DNA from: a virus
Length of the DNA: 22,721 nucleotides
Strand: one strand, 5' to 3'
Virus record (IMG/VR): IMGVR_UViG_3300030101_000053
Location: 1 to 22,721 of that record
Shown here: positions 1-9,600 of the stretch, one piece after another
Numbering within the stretch: position 1 is the first letter of the stretch
Layout: each line of letters opens with the position of its first letter
Program-made: the position numbers and the translations under genes
Notes under the pieces: generated by a model
The model's input: the letters and a program-made list of their open reading frames with translations, nothing else
What the model was told of the DNA's origin: nothing
Databases searched by the model: none

Positions 1-130
1 TCTCTAGTATATCTTTTTGTGCATCATCATCAAGTAGCCCAATAGAACGTAGTGCCTCTTTAGCACCACGCCTAGCTGCGTTATCTAGCATCTCTTCTAG
101 TTCTTCTGGGGAGAGTTTGATGTCACTCAT
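1..130 (-). CDS. Small phage protein, N-terminal part only (possible holin-like protein)
   Basis: The reading frame opens with ATG at 130-128 and runs off the left edge, so only 43 residues are visible. They begin MSDIKLSPEELEEMLDNAAR and continue into a helix-forming stretch that includes KEALRSIGLLDDDAQKDILE. This soluble acidic/helical N-terminus resembles short phage and alphaproteobacterial proteins that end in a single membrane helix (DUF6127-like, often suspected to be holins). The membrane helix would lie outside the window, so function is not shown here. It sits 35 nt after the tail-assembly-chaperone-like gene, a place where lysis genes often occur in phage late operons. I am fairly sure it is a gene; the lysis role is a guess. 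Confidence 0.65.
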   Translation of the reverse strand, partial: MSDIKLSPEELEEMLDNAARRGAKEALRSIGLLDDDAQKDILE

Positions 131-159
131 AGTTTAACTCACAAATGTTAAAATGTCAA
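131..159 (-). promoter_or_regulatory. Candidate sigma70 promoter before the left-edge gene
   Basis: On the minus strand a consensus TTGACA (154-159) is followed, after exactly 17 nt, by TAAACT (131-136). The spacing is ideal. However, the -10 box directly abuts the ATG at 130-128, so transcription would start inside the first codons. It could serve a downstream start (Met at codon 14) or be chance in AT-rich DNA. I therefore rate it low. Confidence 0.25.
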
Positions 160-165
160 GTTTTA

Positions 166-660
166 TCAAGGCTTAGTAGGCCAATCGTCAGCTTCTAAAT
201 GAGGCCAGTTAGAATGTGTTGGTAAATCTCGTAAAGCAGCACGATAAGCAGTTTGCTCAGATGTCATTGTTCTGTCTGATACTGCCCACCAATCTGTATT
301 AGAGAGTAAATTATTTCGTTGATTACGATTAAGTTCTGCTGCTTCAATGTCTAATCTATCCTGATATGCTGTCTCTTGTTCTGCTTTAGTTTGCCCACCT
401 TCAATATCAACAAACATGTCAACAATTTCCCAAGCTTCCACCCAGTTGTCGTTGGCATCTTGTACTGCACCATTACGAGAAACAACCTGATATTGCCCAA
501 TACCCTCTGTTGGCTTTGGTGCAGCAAGAATAGGATCTACGTTTAGCGCATCGAAGGTCATCTCGTTCCAAACCTTCGGCATCGACATGTTTATGTTTTC
601 TTGCTTTAGTTGATCTTTTGTTTTGATTTCACCGCTTGTACGGTCCCTATACTCACTCAT
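166..660 (-). CDS. Tail-assembly-chaperone-like protein
   Basis: This 164-residue protein has an acidic N-terminal half rich in Trp and Asp. Its C-terminus contains RNNLLSNTDWWAVSD, then YRAALRDLPTH, and ends with a WP-rich tail (NWPHLEADDWPTKP). That order is the signature of the phage tail-assembly chaperone family (Phage_tail_APC type), whose members help fold or assemble tail-tip and fibre proteins and are usually encoded beside them. Here it directly follows the last large fibre-like gene, with a 27-nt gap, which fits. The start is ATG at 660-658. The family call rests on motif recognition by eye; a role as a minor virion protein is the main alternative. Confidence 0.65.
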   Translation of the reverse strand: MSEYRDRTSGEIKTKDQLKQENINMSMPKVWNEMTFDALNVDPILAAPKPTEGIGQYQVVSRNGAVQDANDNWVEAWEIVDMFVDIEGGQTKAEQETAYQDRLDIEAAELNRNQRNNLLSNTDWWAVSDRTMTSEQTAYRAALRDLPTHSNWPHLEADDWPTKP

Positions 661-687
661 TAGATTAATCCTTTTTTATGAGTTTTA

Positions 688-2694
688 TTATGCAATTGCG
701 TAAAAAATGTAATTACGCCCTGTTCTGTTAAGTTGATTGTTTTGGTTAAGCACCCTAAAACCTGAATTTAATGGGTCTATTTCATCTGAACTTGAGCTTT
801 CCCCTGCATTATCATTTAACAAGAGAGTTGCATCATTACCTGCAACAATGCCTCTTTCACTGTCAAACAAAAACCAGTGATCACCTGCATTACTTGGCTT
901 AATTAAAACAAATCTAGCACCATTACTAAAGCCACAATCAATGTCTTGACCGTTACCGTTTGCTGATGTTCCCCCATTTCCTGAGTAAGCCCCTACCTTA
1001 GATACACCAGATACACTTGCAAATAGGTAAGCTATGTAAGTTCGGTTAGTGGCGTTTACTTCGTCATAAGTACTACCCACAGAAAAAACTGAATCTGTCA
1101 TTTGTGGATTACCACTGTATGACCAATAGTTAGATGATAAAGTTGCTGCATTACTATTATTTAAATTCATAAATGCTTTATTCGTATAGCTTTCACCAGT
1201 GCTATAATTCATGTCTTTGTGCCAAACCATCCAATTAGTACCATTATTTGATCTACATTTAACCCAAAGCATTTCAGGTGCAACACCAAGATTGTGTTTT
1301 TTGGTGTGTGTTGAGGTTGCATCACCTCCTCCTGTATAACAGACTACATCAAAATAACCTGGTGCTCTTTTCCACATCCATGCAACTTGATCGTTAAGAG
1401 CGTAGCCTTGCTCTTGCCAACCAGTCATATAATCAAAATCCATTTCAGGATCAACAGATTCTTGATCATTGCTTTGACTAGACAAAAATCTTCCATGCGT
1501 TAATCTAGAAGATATTGACCAATTTCCACCGTTTACAGTTCGTCTTTCCAACCCCATATCTACAGGGAAACCACTTGTATAGGCAGGGTTTGAGCTAGAT
1601 GCAGTTTTATCTACCTTAAATACATCAGTCGCATTTTCAGGTGTAGCCATTGGGCCACGCCTTATTGCCATATAAATATAATTAGCATTATTTCCATTTA
1701 TTACACTAAAGTTTTGTCTGGGTTGAAAACCCTGTGACTGATTTCTAAATAATTCGTAATCGTTAAATTCAGAATTATTACCATTTACATAAAGATAAGC
1801 ACTATTTACACCGCTACCAAAATTTCTCATGCTATCTACCGTGATCCAATTACCTGTTCCATCTGTACGTTTTACCAAAAGAAATTGAGGTTCAAATCCT
1901 AAGTCAATCTCAGGCCCATTGTTAGATCCATTTCCAGTATATCTTCCACATTTAATAATATCTTGATCTGAAGTAGGGCCAAACCCACCATCATTATTAT
2001 TATGGGCAAAAACATAAGCAACATATGAACCACCACTTGCATTTACACCTGTGTCATTTTTAACTGTAAAGGTTGTTGAAGATGCTCCATCAAAAGTATT
2101 ATATCCAAATTCAATATTGCTTTCTAAACGACCTTCGTAAGAATTACCTCCATAACTATATTGATCTCTATGCCAAACACACCAGTTATTAGAACTATCC
2201 AACCGCTTTACCCAAATCATTCCTGCCTGACATCCAAGACTATGACTGATAGTTTTTGTAGAGTTTCCATCTCCAGAATATGTAACTACATCAAAAAACT
2301 TAGGGGCTTTGCGAAATGTCCAAGAGACGTAATCTTGACCTGATGAACTATGATTACCTTGCACTGGAAAACCATTGCTAGTAAAAGCACCTCCTAGTCC
2401 GTTACCAGTACCAGACGCAGAATAAATTGCATCTGTATCATTAGAACTTAAATACTGATTGTAATTAGGAGCAGCAAGATTTTCTGAATCAAATAAATAA
2501 TGTGCTCTTGATCCCGAGTCTCTATCTTTAATCCAAACTAGACCACCTTCAGTAAGATCAATGCCGTTGGCAATCGTTTGTGCAGAACCTGTTCCAGTGT
2601 GCAAAAACGTGCTGAACACCTCGTCTACATCAAGACCACCACCAGCCGCACCAGCAGCAGCCATTAACGTTTGTTTTACTCTTGGACTTGCCAT
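688..2694 (-). CDS. Repeat-containing tail/receptor-binding-type protein (DUF7483-like), copy 2
   Basis: This 668-residue protein is a paralogue of the one at 4643-6658. I see five diverged copies of one unit at roughly residues 30-128, 132-230, 245-344, 446-556 and 563-668. Each has a YTGNG-like turn, a hydrophobic GF.P..vlvKr strand, a NW....D..RG block and a closing aromatic strand such as YVAYVFA or YIFYAIA. This matches repeats seen in marine phage tail proteins (DUF7483-type). No enzymatic motif is visible; binding of a cell-surface ligand is inferred from position and repeat architecture. The N-terminus is a short Ala/Gly-rich linker. The ATG at 2694 is preceded by an AGGAA-type ribosome site, 9 nt after the 542-residue fibre gene. 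Confidence 0.8.
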   Translation of the reverse strand: MASPRVKQTLMAAAGAAGGGLDVDEVFSTFLHTGTGSAQTIANGIDLTEGGLVWIKDRDSGSRAHYLFDSENLAAPNYNQYLSSNDTDAIYSASGTGNGLGGAFTSNGFPVQGNHSSSGQDYVSWTFRKAPKFFDVVTYSGDGNSTKTISHSLGCQAGMIWVKRLDSSNNWCVWHRDQYSYGGNSYEGRLESNIEFGYNTFDGASSTTFTVKNDTGVNASGGSYVAYVFAHNNNDGGFGPTSDQDIIKCGRYTGNGSNNGPEIDLGFEPQFLLVKRTDGTGNWITVDSMRNFGSGVNSAYLYVNGNNSEFNDYELFRNQSQGFQPRQNFSVINGNNANYIYMAIRRGPMATPENATDVFKVDKTASSSNPAYTSGFPVDMGLERRTVNGGNWSISSRLTHGRFLSSQSNDQESVDPEMDFDYMTGWQEQGYALNDQVAWMWKRAPGYFDVVCYTGGGDATSTHTKKHNLGVAPEMLWVKCRSNNGTNWMVWHKDMNYSTGESYTNKAFMNLNNSNAATLSSNYWSYSGNPQMTDSVFSVGSTYDEVNATNRTYIAYLFASVSGVSKVGAYSGNGGTSANGNGQDIDCGFSNGARFVLIKPSNAGDHWFLFDSERGIVAGNDATLLLNDNAGESSSSDEIDPLNSGFRVLNQNNQLNRTGRNYIFYAIA

Positions 2695-2703
2695 AAATTA
2701 TTC

Positions 2704-4332
2704 CTATGCTGCTGCGTCTACTGCTAGTGCGCCATACCAGTTACTACCGCCATCTCTTGTAACAAAAACAAGTATATCAGTTTCTCCGTTCGCTGGTGCA
2801 TCGGGAGCAGTACCGCCAGCAAAATCAACAGTATTCGGATATGTGACCGTGCCACCGTTTCCAGTTAGCTGAAGAATAAAACCTTGGCTGTATCCGCTAG
2901 ATGCACCACTGAACGTAAAGGTGGTGTTGCCTGACATACTAAGACTAAACATACCACCATTACTAACATTAATTGTTGGCGATGTTCCTGATAAAGCATC
3001 GTAATCCTCTCCAAGAGAACCGTCATTAAGTAAGAACATGCCAGAACTAAACTGAGCATACGAACCACCAGCATAAAGTTGAATAGTGTCTGTACTAAAT
3101 TGGATATAGGTATCACTGTCACCATTGTGAAAAATTTTGTCATTAACATAAATATCTTCAACATTTTGCAAAGGCTCGTTATTAAGACTTATTCCAGAGT
3201 TGTTTGCTAGTAATCTTGTAGTGCCGCCTGTGAGTAATGTAATAGTATCAGTACCAAACGATATCTTTGTATCGCTATCTCCTTGATGTAATAGGTCATT
3301 TGAAACATAAATATCATTAGTAACAACTACATCACCTGTTACGTTAATTCCATTTGCGGTGGTGGCGAGTTTGTTGCTATCATTAAACCTTAGATGAACT
3401 GCACCTTGAGATGCACCTGTTAGGTAAACCCTGTTTGACATATCGCTAAGAGTAAGATTACCTTCCGCACGAATCCTTAAATCGCCTGTGCCAGCTTCAT
3501 CAATATAGCTATGAGAACCATCGTGATAAATCTGTAGGTCAGACCCTGCGCCAAAGATTGCTTTGCTATTATCACTTAATTTTATATCATGGTTAAAACT
3601 AGCAGACCCTGCATCTGACATGTCTAGTGTGAGGGCGGTTATTACAGAACCACCATCGTTGCCTTTGAAAAGAATATCTTTATCTGAAACTTGAGTTTGA
3701 AATATAGCATCTGAACTAGAGTTATATATTGATAAGTATTCTGTTCCACCGTCTTTAAATCTTACTTGGCCTCCATCATCGCCATCAAGTGTAATATTAC
3801 CACCAACATCTATGGTAAAATCAGCAGCATCTGATATAGTTGAGCCGTTTATTGTAATGTCATCTACAGTGAGAGTCGTTAGTGTACCTAGTGATGTGAT
3901 GTTAGTTTGTGCAGCAGTTGTAACTGTACCTGCTGTTGTTGCAGTGGCTGCGTTACCAGATGTATCCTGATTACCTGATGTATTAACTCCTGGTAAGTTT
4001 ATATTTCCAGTACCATCAAAAGACACACCACCTATATTTCTAGCTGTTGCAAGGGCAGTTGCAGTAGCAGCATTACCTGTTGTAGAACCAGATGATCCTG
4101 ACACATTACCAGTAACATCTCCTGTTACATCTCCAGTTACATCTCCAGTTACATTACCAGTAATAGTTCCTGTTGCTGTAATATTTCTAAGACTTGCTAC
4201 ATCTTTGTTTGCATCTACGACTAGAGCCTTAGATGCTGTAACAGTACCTGCTGTAACACCGTCCAATACATCAAGCTCAGTGTCTGAAACACCTGTTGAA
4301 ATATAGTCAGCTAAATCTCTTGCTCTAGTCAT
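2704..4332 (-). CDS. Tail fibre protein, 542 residues
   Basis: This is a modular fibre. Residues 17-35 carry a LDVLDGVTAGT element, a close match to the three ELNILDGVT repeats of the 1335-residue fibre. Residues 57-78 are a tandem VTGD/VTGN array. The middle is rich in short beta strands (for example GSDLQIYHDGSHSYIDEAGT at about 263-282). Two copies of a roughly 53-residue unit with HQGDSDTKISFGTDTI / HNGDSDTYIQFSTDTI occur near 341-384 and 394-437. The C-terminal part from about 451 is a Thr/Gly-rich beta domain. Composition and repeats fit a trimeric beta-structured fibre, and no chaperone or peptidase_S74 tail is visible. It lies between the two DUF7483-like paralogues. Its role in host binding is inferred. 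Confidence 0.82.
   Translation of the reverse strand: MTRARDLADYISTGVSDTELDVLDGVTAGTVTASKALVVDANKDVASLRNITATGTITGNVTGDVTGDVTGDVTGNVSGSSGSTTGNAATATALATARNIGGVSFDGTGNINLPGVNTSGNQDTSGNAATATTAGTVTTAAQTNITSLGTLTTLTVDDITINGSTISDAADFTIDVGGNITLDGDDGGQVRFKDGGTEYLSIYNSSSDAIFQTQVSDKDILFKGNDGGSVITALTLDMSDAGSASFNHDIKLSDNSKAIFGAGSDLQIYHDGSHSYIDEAGTGDLRIRAEGNLTLSDMSNRVYLTGASQGAVHLRFNDSNKLATTANGINVTGDVVVTNDIYVSNDLLHQGDSDTKISFGTDTITLLTGGTTRLLANNSGISLNNEPLQNVEDIYVNDKIFHNGDSDTYIQFSTDTIQLYAGGSYAQFSSGMFLLNDGSLGEDYDALSGTSPTINVSNGGMFSLSMSGNTTFTFSGASSGYSQGFILQLTGNGGTVTYPNTVDFAGGTAPDAPANGETDILVFVTRDGGSNWYGALAVDAAA
4099..4164 (-). repeat. 12-nt tandem repeat encoding VTGD/VTGN
   Basis: About five copies of a 12-nt unit encode (N/D)-V-T-G within the 542-residue fibre. 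The central copies are almost identical at DNA level (plus-strand unit close to ctccagttacat), so this is a place where copy number could change by slippage. A related but more diverged array lies at 9764-9841 in the long fibre. Confidence 0.8.
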
Positions 4333-4359
4333 AAGTTAAAGTCCTTTCAAGTTAGACTG

Positions 4360-4578
4360 CTATGCAGCCTCTTTTTCCTCTTCTGCTAGTTTTGCAGTTA
4401 GTAAATTTACAAATGCATCTCTGCCTACACGTAACTGATCCATATTAAACTGTGCGGTGTTAAGCTTTCTTTCTAGGTCAGCAATATGGTTGACCATTGT
4501 TCGTTGTTCTGGAGTCATATCCTCTACGATATACTCTTTGTCGTTGATAGTGATTGGGGTCTTTTTATCTTTTCCCAT
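4360..4578 (-). CDS. Small coiled-coil protein between fibre genes
   Basis: This 72-residue protein begins MGKDKKTPITINDKEYIVED, followed by DMTPEQRTMVNHIADLERKL and a long helical heptad-like segment to the Glu/Ala-rich end. A short beta motif (TITINDKEY) followed by one long coiled coil resembles small phage proteins of the DUF6447 type; I am not certain of that match. An AAGGAG site lies 9 nt before the ATG at 4578. It sits between a DUF7483-like gene and a fibre gene, so it may be a fibre-assembly helper or trimerisation partner. That is inference from position and the coiled coil. No membrane segment is present. Confidence 0.7.
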   Translation of the reverse strand: MGKDKKTPITINDKEYIVEDMTPEQRTMVNHIADLERKLNTAQFNMDQLRVGRDAFVNLLTAKLAEEEKEAA

Positions 4579-4611
4579 TGTACCATTCTCCTTTATGTTA
4601 TGGTTCTAATA

Positions 4612-4630
4612 TCAGTTCGGCATGAACTAA
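4612..4630 (-). other. Short intercistronic hairpin
   Basis: The 64-nt gap between the 671-residue and 72-residue genes holds AGTTC-ATGCC-GAACT, extendable to about 7 pairs with one G-T wobble. It lies about 12 nt after the upstream stop codon. No U-run follows, so it is not a canonical terminator; it may be an mRNA-processing or stability element, or chance. Confidence 0.3.
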
Positions 4631-4642
4631 TTCCAATTTGTG

Positions 4643-6658
4643 CTATGCGATTGCGTAGAATATGTAGGTGTTACCTGATCTATTCAAATCATCAGTAGTA
4701 ACTTTAAAGCCAGAAGAGTCAGGCTGCATTGCGTTCCCCGCAAAAAACGAGGACTCAGGACTTTCTGCATCACCGCTATTTAATAACAAAACACCGTCAC
4801 TTGTTGCTGTGCTAATACCTCTTTCAGCATCGTAAACAATCCAGTTACCAGTGCCGCTGCTTTTTTTAATCAGCACAAACCTAGCACCACTACTAAAGCC
4901 ACAATCAATAGTCTGAACCACTGACTCACCATTTCCAGTATAGCTTCCCACCTTGGATACACCTGCTACGGTAGCGAAAAGGTAGGCTATGTAGGTGTTA
5001 CCGCTTGTACTCAATGCAGTTCCTGTTGAAAAACTAGATGCAGTTGGGGCAGTATCATTCAATGATGTGGTTGCGTTATTTTCAGCGCCTGATGTGTTTA
5101 TTCTAAGATGATAATCTTCTGGATTTGTACCACCGTTAAGATCCTTGTGATATACAAACCAGTTACTAACAGCATTACGACCTCTTAACCAGATCATTTC
5201 TGGCACTACACCAAGATTGTGATTTATGCTTGTACCTGCTGTTCCGTTTCCTGTGTAAGCAACCACATCGAAATAGCCAAGAGCACGCTTCCACTGCCAA
5301 TATACACCTCCGCTTAAATTTTTAGTAGACCCTGCTCTATTAATTAAACCTGAATTACTATCTAAGCTTGGATTGTTTGTGCTATAAGTTCCCTCTGCGT
5401 TTGTAACTTGTGTGCGAACTTGCGCACTTCTTCCTCGCAGCCGATCAACAACAAAAGTCTCACCACCACTTGAATAGTTATCATAGTGCATAAACATATC
5501 TACTGGAAAACCTGTTGTTGTAGCCAATGCATTATCGGCAACAGAAGAACCACCTATTTCAACATCAAAAACCTTAGTCGCATCATCTGGTACAGCTAGT
5601 GAACCACGTCTAATTGCCATGAAGATGTAGGTGTCACCAGAGTTATTAATAGCGCTATTAGTTGACTCAACATCAAAACCATTTGCTGTAAGTTTAATAA
5701 AGTTATCTTGTTGCTCTGAAACACTATAATTTGTTTGAAAGTATTTATCACCGTTTGTAATTCCTGATGTAATACCACGCATAGCATCCATCATAAACCA
5801 AGAGCCAGCACCACTAGTTGCACGTTTTAACAAAACAAACTGAGGCTCAAACCCAAGATTAACACTAGGGCCAGTTAATGAATTGTTCCCAGTATAACTC
5901 CCACACTTAATAATATCTTGGTCACTATCAGGGCCGAACCCACCGTCACTGTTGTTGTGTGCGAATACGTAGGCTACGTAGGTTTGACCCGATCCATTAC
6001 TTTTACTGCTTGTGCCAACACTAAAAACGGAATTAGTAGCATCCGTTCCATTAAACACGCTAGTGTTTACGCCAAGGAATTGAGCTGTGTCTTGTAGTTT
6101 TGAATAATAACCGCCACCCAATGATCTATGATATACCACCCAATCTTCTTGACTAGTCGTGCTTTTTATTATTATCATACCTGGAACTGATCCAAGATTA
6201 TGACTTATGGTTCTAGATGATCCATTTCCAGTATACGTCACAACATCAAAAAACTTAGAGGCTTTGCGAAATGTCCAAGCTACCATTCTATTACCAGAAG
6301 AGTTTTTATTTACGAGATCAGAATCATCTATTCCTAAAGAAAAACCATTTGAGTTAAATGCAGTTAAAGCGTTTGCCGTATTAGCTTGAGCAGCAGTTTC
6401 GGCTGTAATTAGAACCTTACCCACGCCTCTTTCTGTGTCAAATAAAGCATGAGCTCTTGATTGGTTACTTTTAATCCAAACCAAACCACCTTCACCACTA
6501 AGATCAATACCGTTATTTATGGATTGTGCAGACCCTGTTCCCTGATACAAAAATGTTGAGAAAGCGTCTGTAATATCAAGACCTGCACCTGCTGCTGCTC
6601 CACCAATGCCGCCAAAACTTCTAGCTGAAGCTGCACCAAATGTTGAAAGTAAAGGCAT
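4643..6658 (-). CDS. Repeat-containing tail/receptor-binding-type protein (DUF7483-like), copy 1
   Basis: This 671-residue protein is built mostly of five diverged copies of one unit of about 95-105 residues (roughly 38-130, 137-231, 248-349, 462-562 and 569-671). Each contains a YTGNG turn, a GF.P.FVLIK-like strand, a NW.vyd..RG block and a closing aromatic strand (TYVAYVFA, TYIFMAI, TYIAYLFA, TYIFYAIA). A Ser/Gly-rich insert at about 370-450 separates repeats 3 and 4. The paralogue at 688-2694 keeps the same five-unit order and very similar junctions such as DQDIIKCG.YTGN. This repeat family is common in marine phage tail proteins. A cell-surface binding role is inferred from position next to fibres; no catalytic motif is visible. 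The gene starts 10 nt after the long fibre gene. Confidence 0.8.
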   Translation of the reverse strand: MPLLSTFGAASARSFGGIGGAAAGAGLDITDAFSTFLYQGTGSAQSINNGIDLSGEGGLVWIKSNQSRAHALFDTERGVGKVLITAETAAQANTANALTAFNSNGFSLGIDDSDLVNKNSSGNRMVAWTFRKASKFFDVVTYTGNGSSRTISHNLGSVPGMIIIKSTTSQEDWVVYHRSLGGGYYSKLQDTAQFLGVNTSVFNGTDATNSVFSVGTSSKSNGSGQTYVAYVFAHNNSDGGFGPDSDQDIIKCGSYTGNNSLTGPSVNLGFEPQFVLLKRATSGAGSWFMMDAMRGITSGITNGDKYFQTNYSVSEQQDNFIKLTANGFDVESTNSAINNSGDTYIFMAIRRGSLAVPDDATKVFDVEIGGSSVADNALATTTGFPVDMFMHYDNYSSGGETFVVDRLRGRSAQVRTQVTNAEGTYSTNNPSLDSNSGLINRAGSTKNLSGGVYWQWKRALGYFDVVAYTGNGTAGTSINHNLGVVPEMIWLRGRNAVSNWFVYHKDLNGGTNPEDYHLRINTSGAENNATTSLNDTAPTASSFSTGTALSTSGNTYIAYLFATVAGVSKVGSYTGNGESVVQTIDCGFSSGARFVLIKKSSGTGNWIVYDAERGISTATSDGVLLLNSGDAESPESSFFAGNAMQPDSSGFKVTTDDLNRSGNTYIFYAIA

Positions 6659-6667
6659 GTATATTCC

Positions 6668-9600
6668 CTATGCGAACTGTGTAACTGATGCTAACACTGT
6701 GAATGTAGCATTTGCTGTTTTAATAATCGTGAATGAGTAAGCGTCAATACTGCTTGCGTTACCTGCTGATGGTGCTGATCCTCCAGACCATTTAGGTGTA
6801 ACTGATGATCCATCTACTTGATAAGCGTTGAGGTAATATGCTGTAGAACCTTGTGTAGCAAGAACTGCGCAAGTTACAGACTGACCTACTGCAAGAACAC
6901 TATTCAAGGAAGTTGACGCATCCCCTCTAAAATTAATTGTTCTGTTTTGGTCTTGATTGGCAGTAAGAAAATAAACGCCTTGACTTAAAATGTCAAAACT
7001 GAAAAGGCTAAAACCTGTATTAGTATTTACTAATACTTTTTCAAATACCTCCTCAATATCAAGCGTACCATCTATAGTAGCACCACCTGCGATTACTGTG
7101 CCTGAAAAGTAAGCGTCTTTAAATGCGTTACCGTTTTGACCAAGGTCAGTAATGTTGTCGGTAATCGTTCCTTGTCGAGTTGGCAAAACTGAATCTGTTG
7201 CAAAGGTTAGTCCAGAGTGGTTAGTTGCTTCTCCTGATATATATAAGTTGTTTCCACCAGAAACCCCAATACTCCCCACAGTGGAGCCGTCTTTCATAAA
7301 CGTAGCTAATCCACCATCGTTTCCTTTTCGGTTTACAGCAAAAGCAGGATCGTTTGATCTAGAAAACTGAGAACTGTTGTTTACTCTTAAAGATACACCA
7401 TCAACGTTGTTTGATGCAGGGGCAGTATTAGTGGAACCCACAAGCAAGTTACCAGAGCTGTCTATGCTTGCAGCATAAGTTCCCCCTGCCTTTCTAAATT
7501 CGTGGGATGCTCCTGACACATTACCCATTTGATAAATGGCTTGTCCTCCATTAGAAGATGCTTCATTTCCTGAGAGTGCTATATATGCCCCTCTTGAAGA
7601 AGATTGACCTCCATTTCCTGCATCAAGAATAATTCTTTGGTCATCAGAGCCATCTGAGGTAACAGTTTTTATCATTAATAAGTTAGTCGTAACGCCAAAA
7701 TCAAACTCATCTGTTCCGTCAGATAGAGTGAGAGTGGCGTTAGGCGAACTCGTCCCAATGCCAACACGATCATTTCCACCATCAACGAATAGCATGTTAG
7801 CATTGCCATTGCTTTCAACACGGAAGTCTACGTCAACACTTTCTTCATTAAACACAGTTTCAGTTGGTGGCATATAGATTCTACTTTTAGTAGAAGAGTT
7901 TATTTTTGTAGTTATATTTAAAGCTGAGTCTTCTGATCCATCAGTTACATCAATAGCGGTTACGGTAATTTTTGCTTGTTCAATAGCTTCAGAAGCATCG
8001 TTTTCACCATACCATTCAATTTGTCCTAAAACATCATTATCAGCAGGACTGCTACTGTTTCTTTGTAGTACAAGTCTTGGACCATTATTAGCATCAGTAT
8101 CTGTAGATGTAAGGTTAAGTTGTGCACTGTTATCAGAAGTTGTAAAAGTAGCGGTTGTACCTGTTATTGCGCCAGTAAGCGTACCACCTGATAAAGGTAG
8201 TTTAGCATCTAACTGAGTTTGTACATTAGACGTAACACCATCAACATAATTTAATTCAGTAGCTGTCGCAGTTACACCGTCAAGTATATTAAGCTCTGCT
8301 GCTGTTGATGTAACCCCATCTAAAATGTTTAACTCAGCTACTGTAGAGGTTAGTGTACTAAAGTCTTTTCCGCTATATACAGTTGCGCCCATAGCTGAAT
8401 GGTTGGTACAGTAGTAGTACAACACATCTGGTGCATCTTGCTCAAGAGTTACCTGTGTGTACGCTCCTGCAGAACCTGGAGTGCCTACTGCGGTTACACC
8501 TGTAGTAAATGCACTACCACCACCATGAGTACCGTTTGAAGTTTCTGACAGTCTTAGAGGGTGGTTAGAGTTACTGCTGTCACTTTGATCAAATCTTATA
8601 GTCACAGACTTTTGTAGTAGTGCAGTCTGCTGCTGCGTTCCATCAAGAAAGTACTTGTTAGCACCACCAACGTTTTGAACAGTAACGGCTATGGTGTGGT
8701 AAGGTTGTTTAGCAGCTAAAAGGGCATCAGCTTCTGTTTTAGTATAGTGTGTAGCTAGAGTAAACGTTCCATAAGCTACAATGTCTACAATATCTCCTGC
8801 TGTAGCACCTGACGCCAGTACAACTGCTGTACCTGATGTAGCGGTAAAATCTGTACCTAATAAAAGTTTTACACCGTTAAGATAAACATCAACAAAACCT
8901 GCGTCATAGGTTATACTAAATGTAGTCTGTCCACTTGTGGCTGTATAAGTTTGTCTTGATGTAGTTCCGTTTACTGATGAACCTGCAGCAGTAAAACCAG
9001 AGCCACCATATACCTGCATAGAGTTTGAGGTAGTATTAAAGTAAAGAGTTCCTACTTGAAGGGCATCACCATCATTGTCTGTGCTAGGAGCAGATGACTT
9101 AGCACCAAGGTATCTGTCATCAAACGAATCAAAACTGGCTGCTGCAGAGGTTGCACTAGAAGCTGCTGCTGTTGCACTACTTGCTGCTGCAGTGGCACTT
9201 GAGGCAGCGGCTGTAGCACTTGAAGCGGCTGCGGTAGCTGATGTTGCTGCTGCAGTGCCTGATCCTGCAATACTATCAACATATGTCTTTGTTGTCAAGT
9301 CTGAATTTGCACTTGGTGTGTATGTAGCAGTAATTTTGTTATTACCTGCTGCTACTGCACCTGTTAAAGTACCACCTGCTAATGGTAAAAAAGTATCTGT
9401 AGTATACTTCTTAGTTGCTGCATCTTGATCTGCTGTTGGATCACCTAGCCCTGTAATCTTACTAGTACCCATAGCAATAGCACCAGACATTGTACCACCT
9501 GCAAGCGGTAACTTGGCAGCTATACTATTTGTAACTGTTGTACTAAAACTTGCGTCATCACCTAATGCTGCAGCTAGTTCGTTGAGTGTGTTTAGAGTTC

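Noticed and set aside
416-421. TTGACA within the chaperone-like gene
   Set aside because: It codes for part of the protein and has no -10 box at normal spacing.
4614-4628. LexA-type operator (AGTTC/GAACT palindrome)
   Set aside because: The half-site spacing does not match the GTTC-N7-GTTC or other LexA forms I know, and the location is inside an operon.
9052-9282. Second minus-strand frame rich in Gln/Leu
   Set aside because: It is an out-of-frame reading of the same 21-nt repeats inside the fibre gene.
9075-9428. Plus-strand Ala-rich open frame
   Set aside because: It is the antisense of the AAASSAT heptad array; low complexity leaves the frame open by chance.
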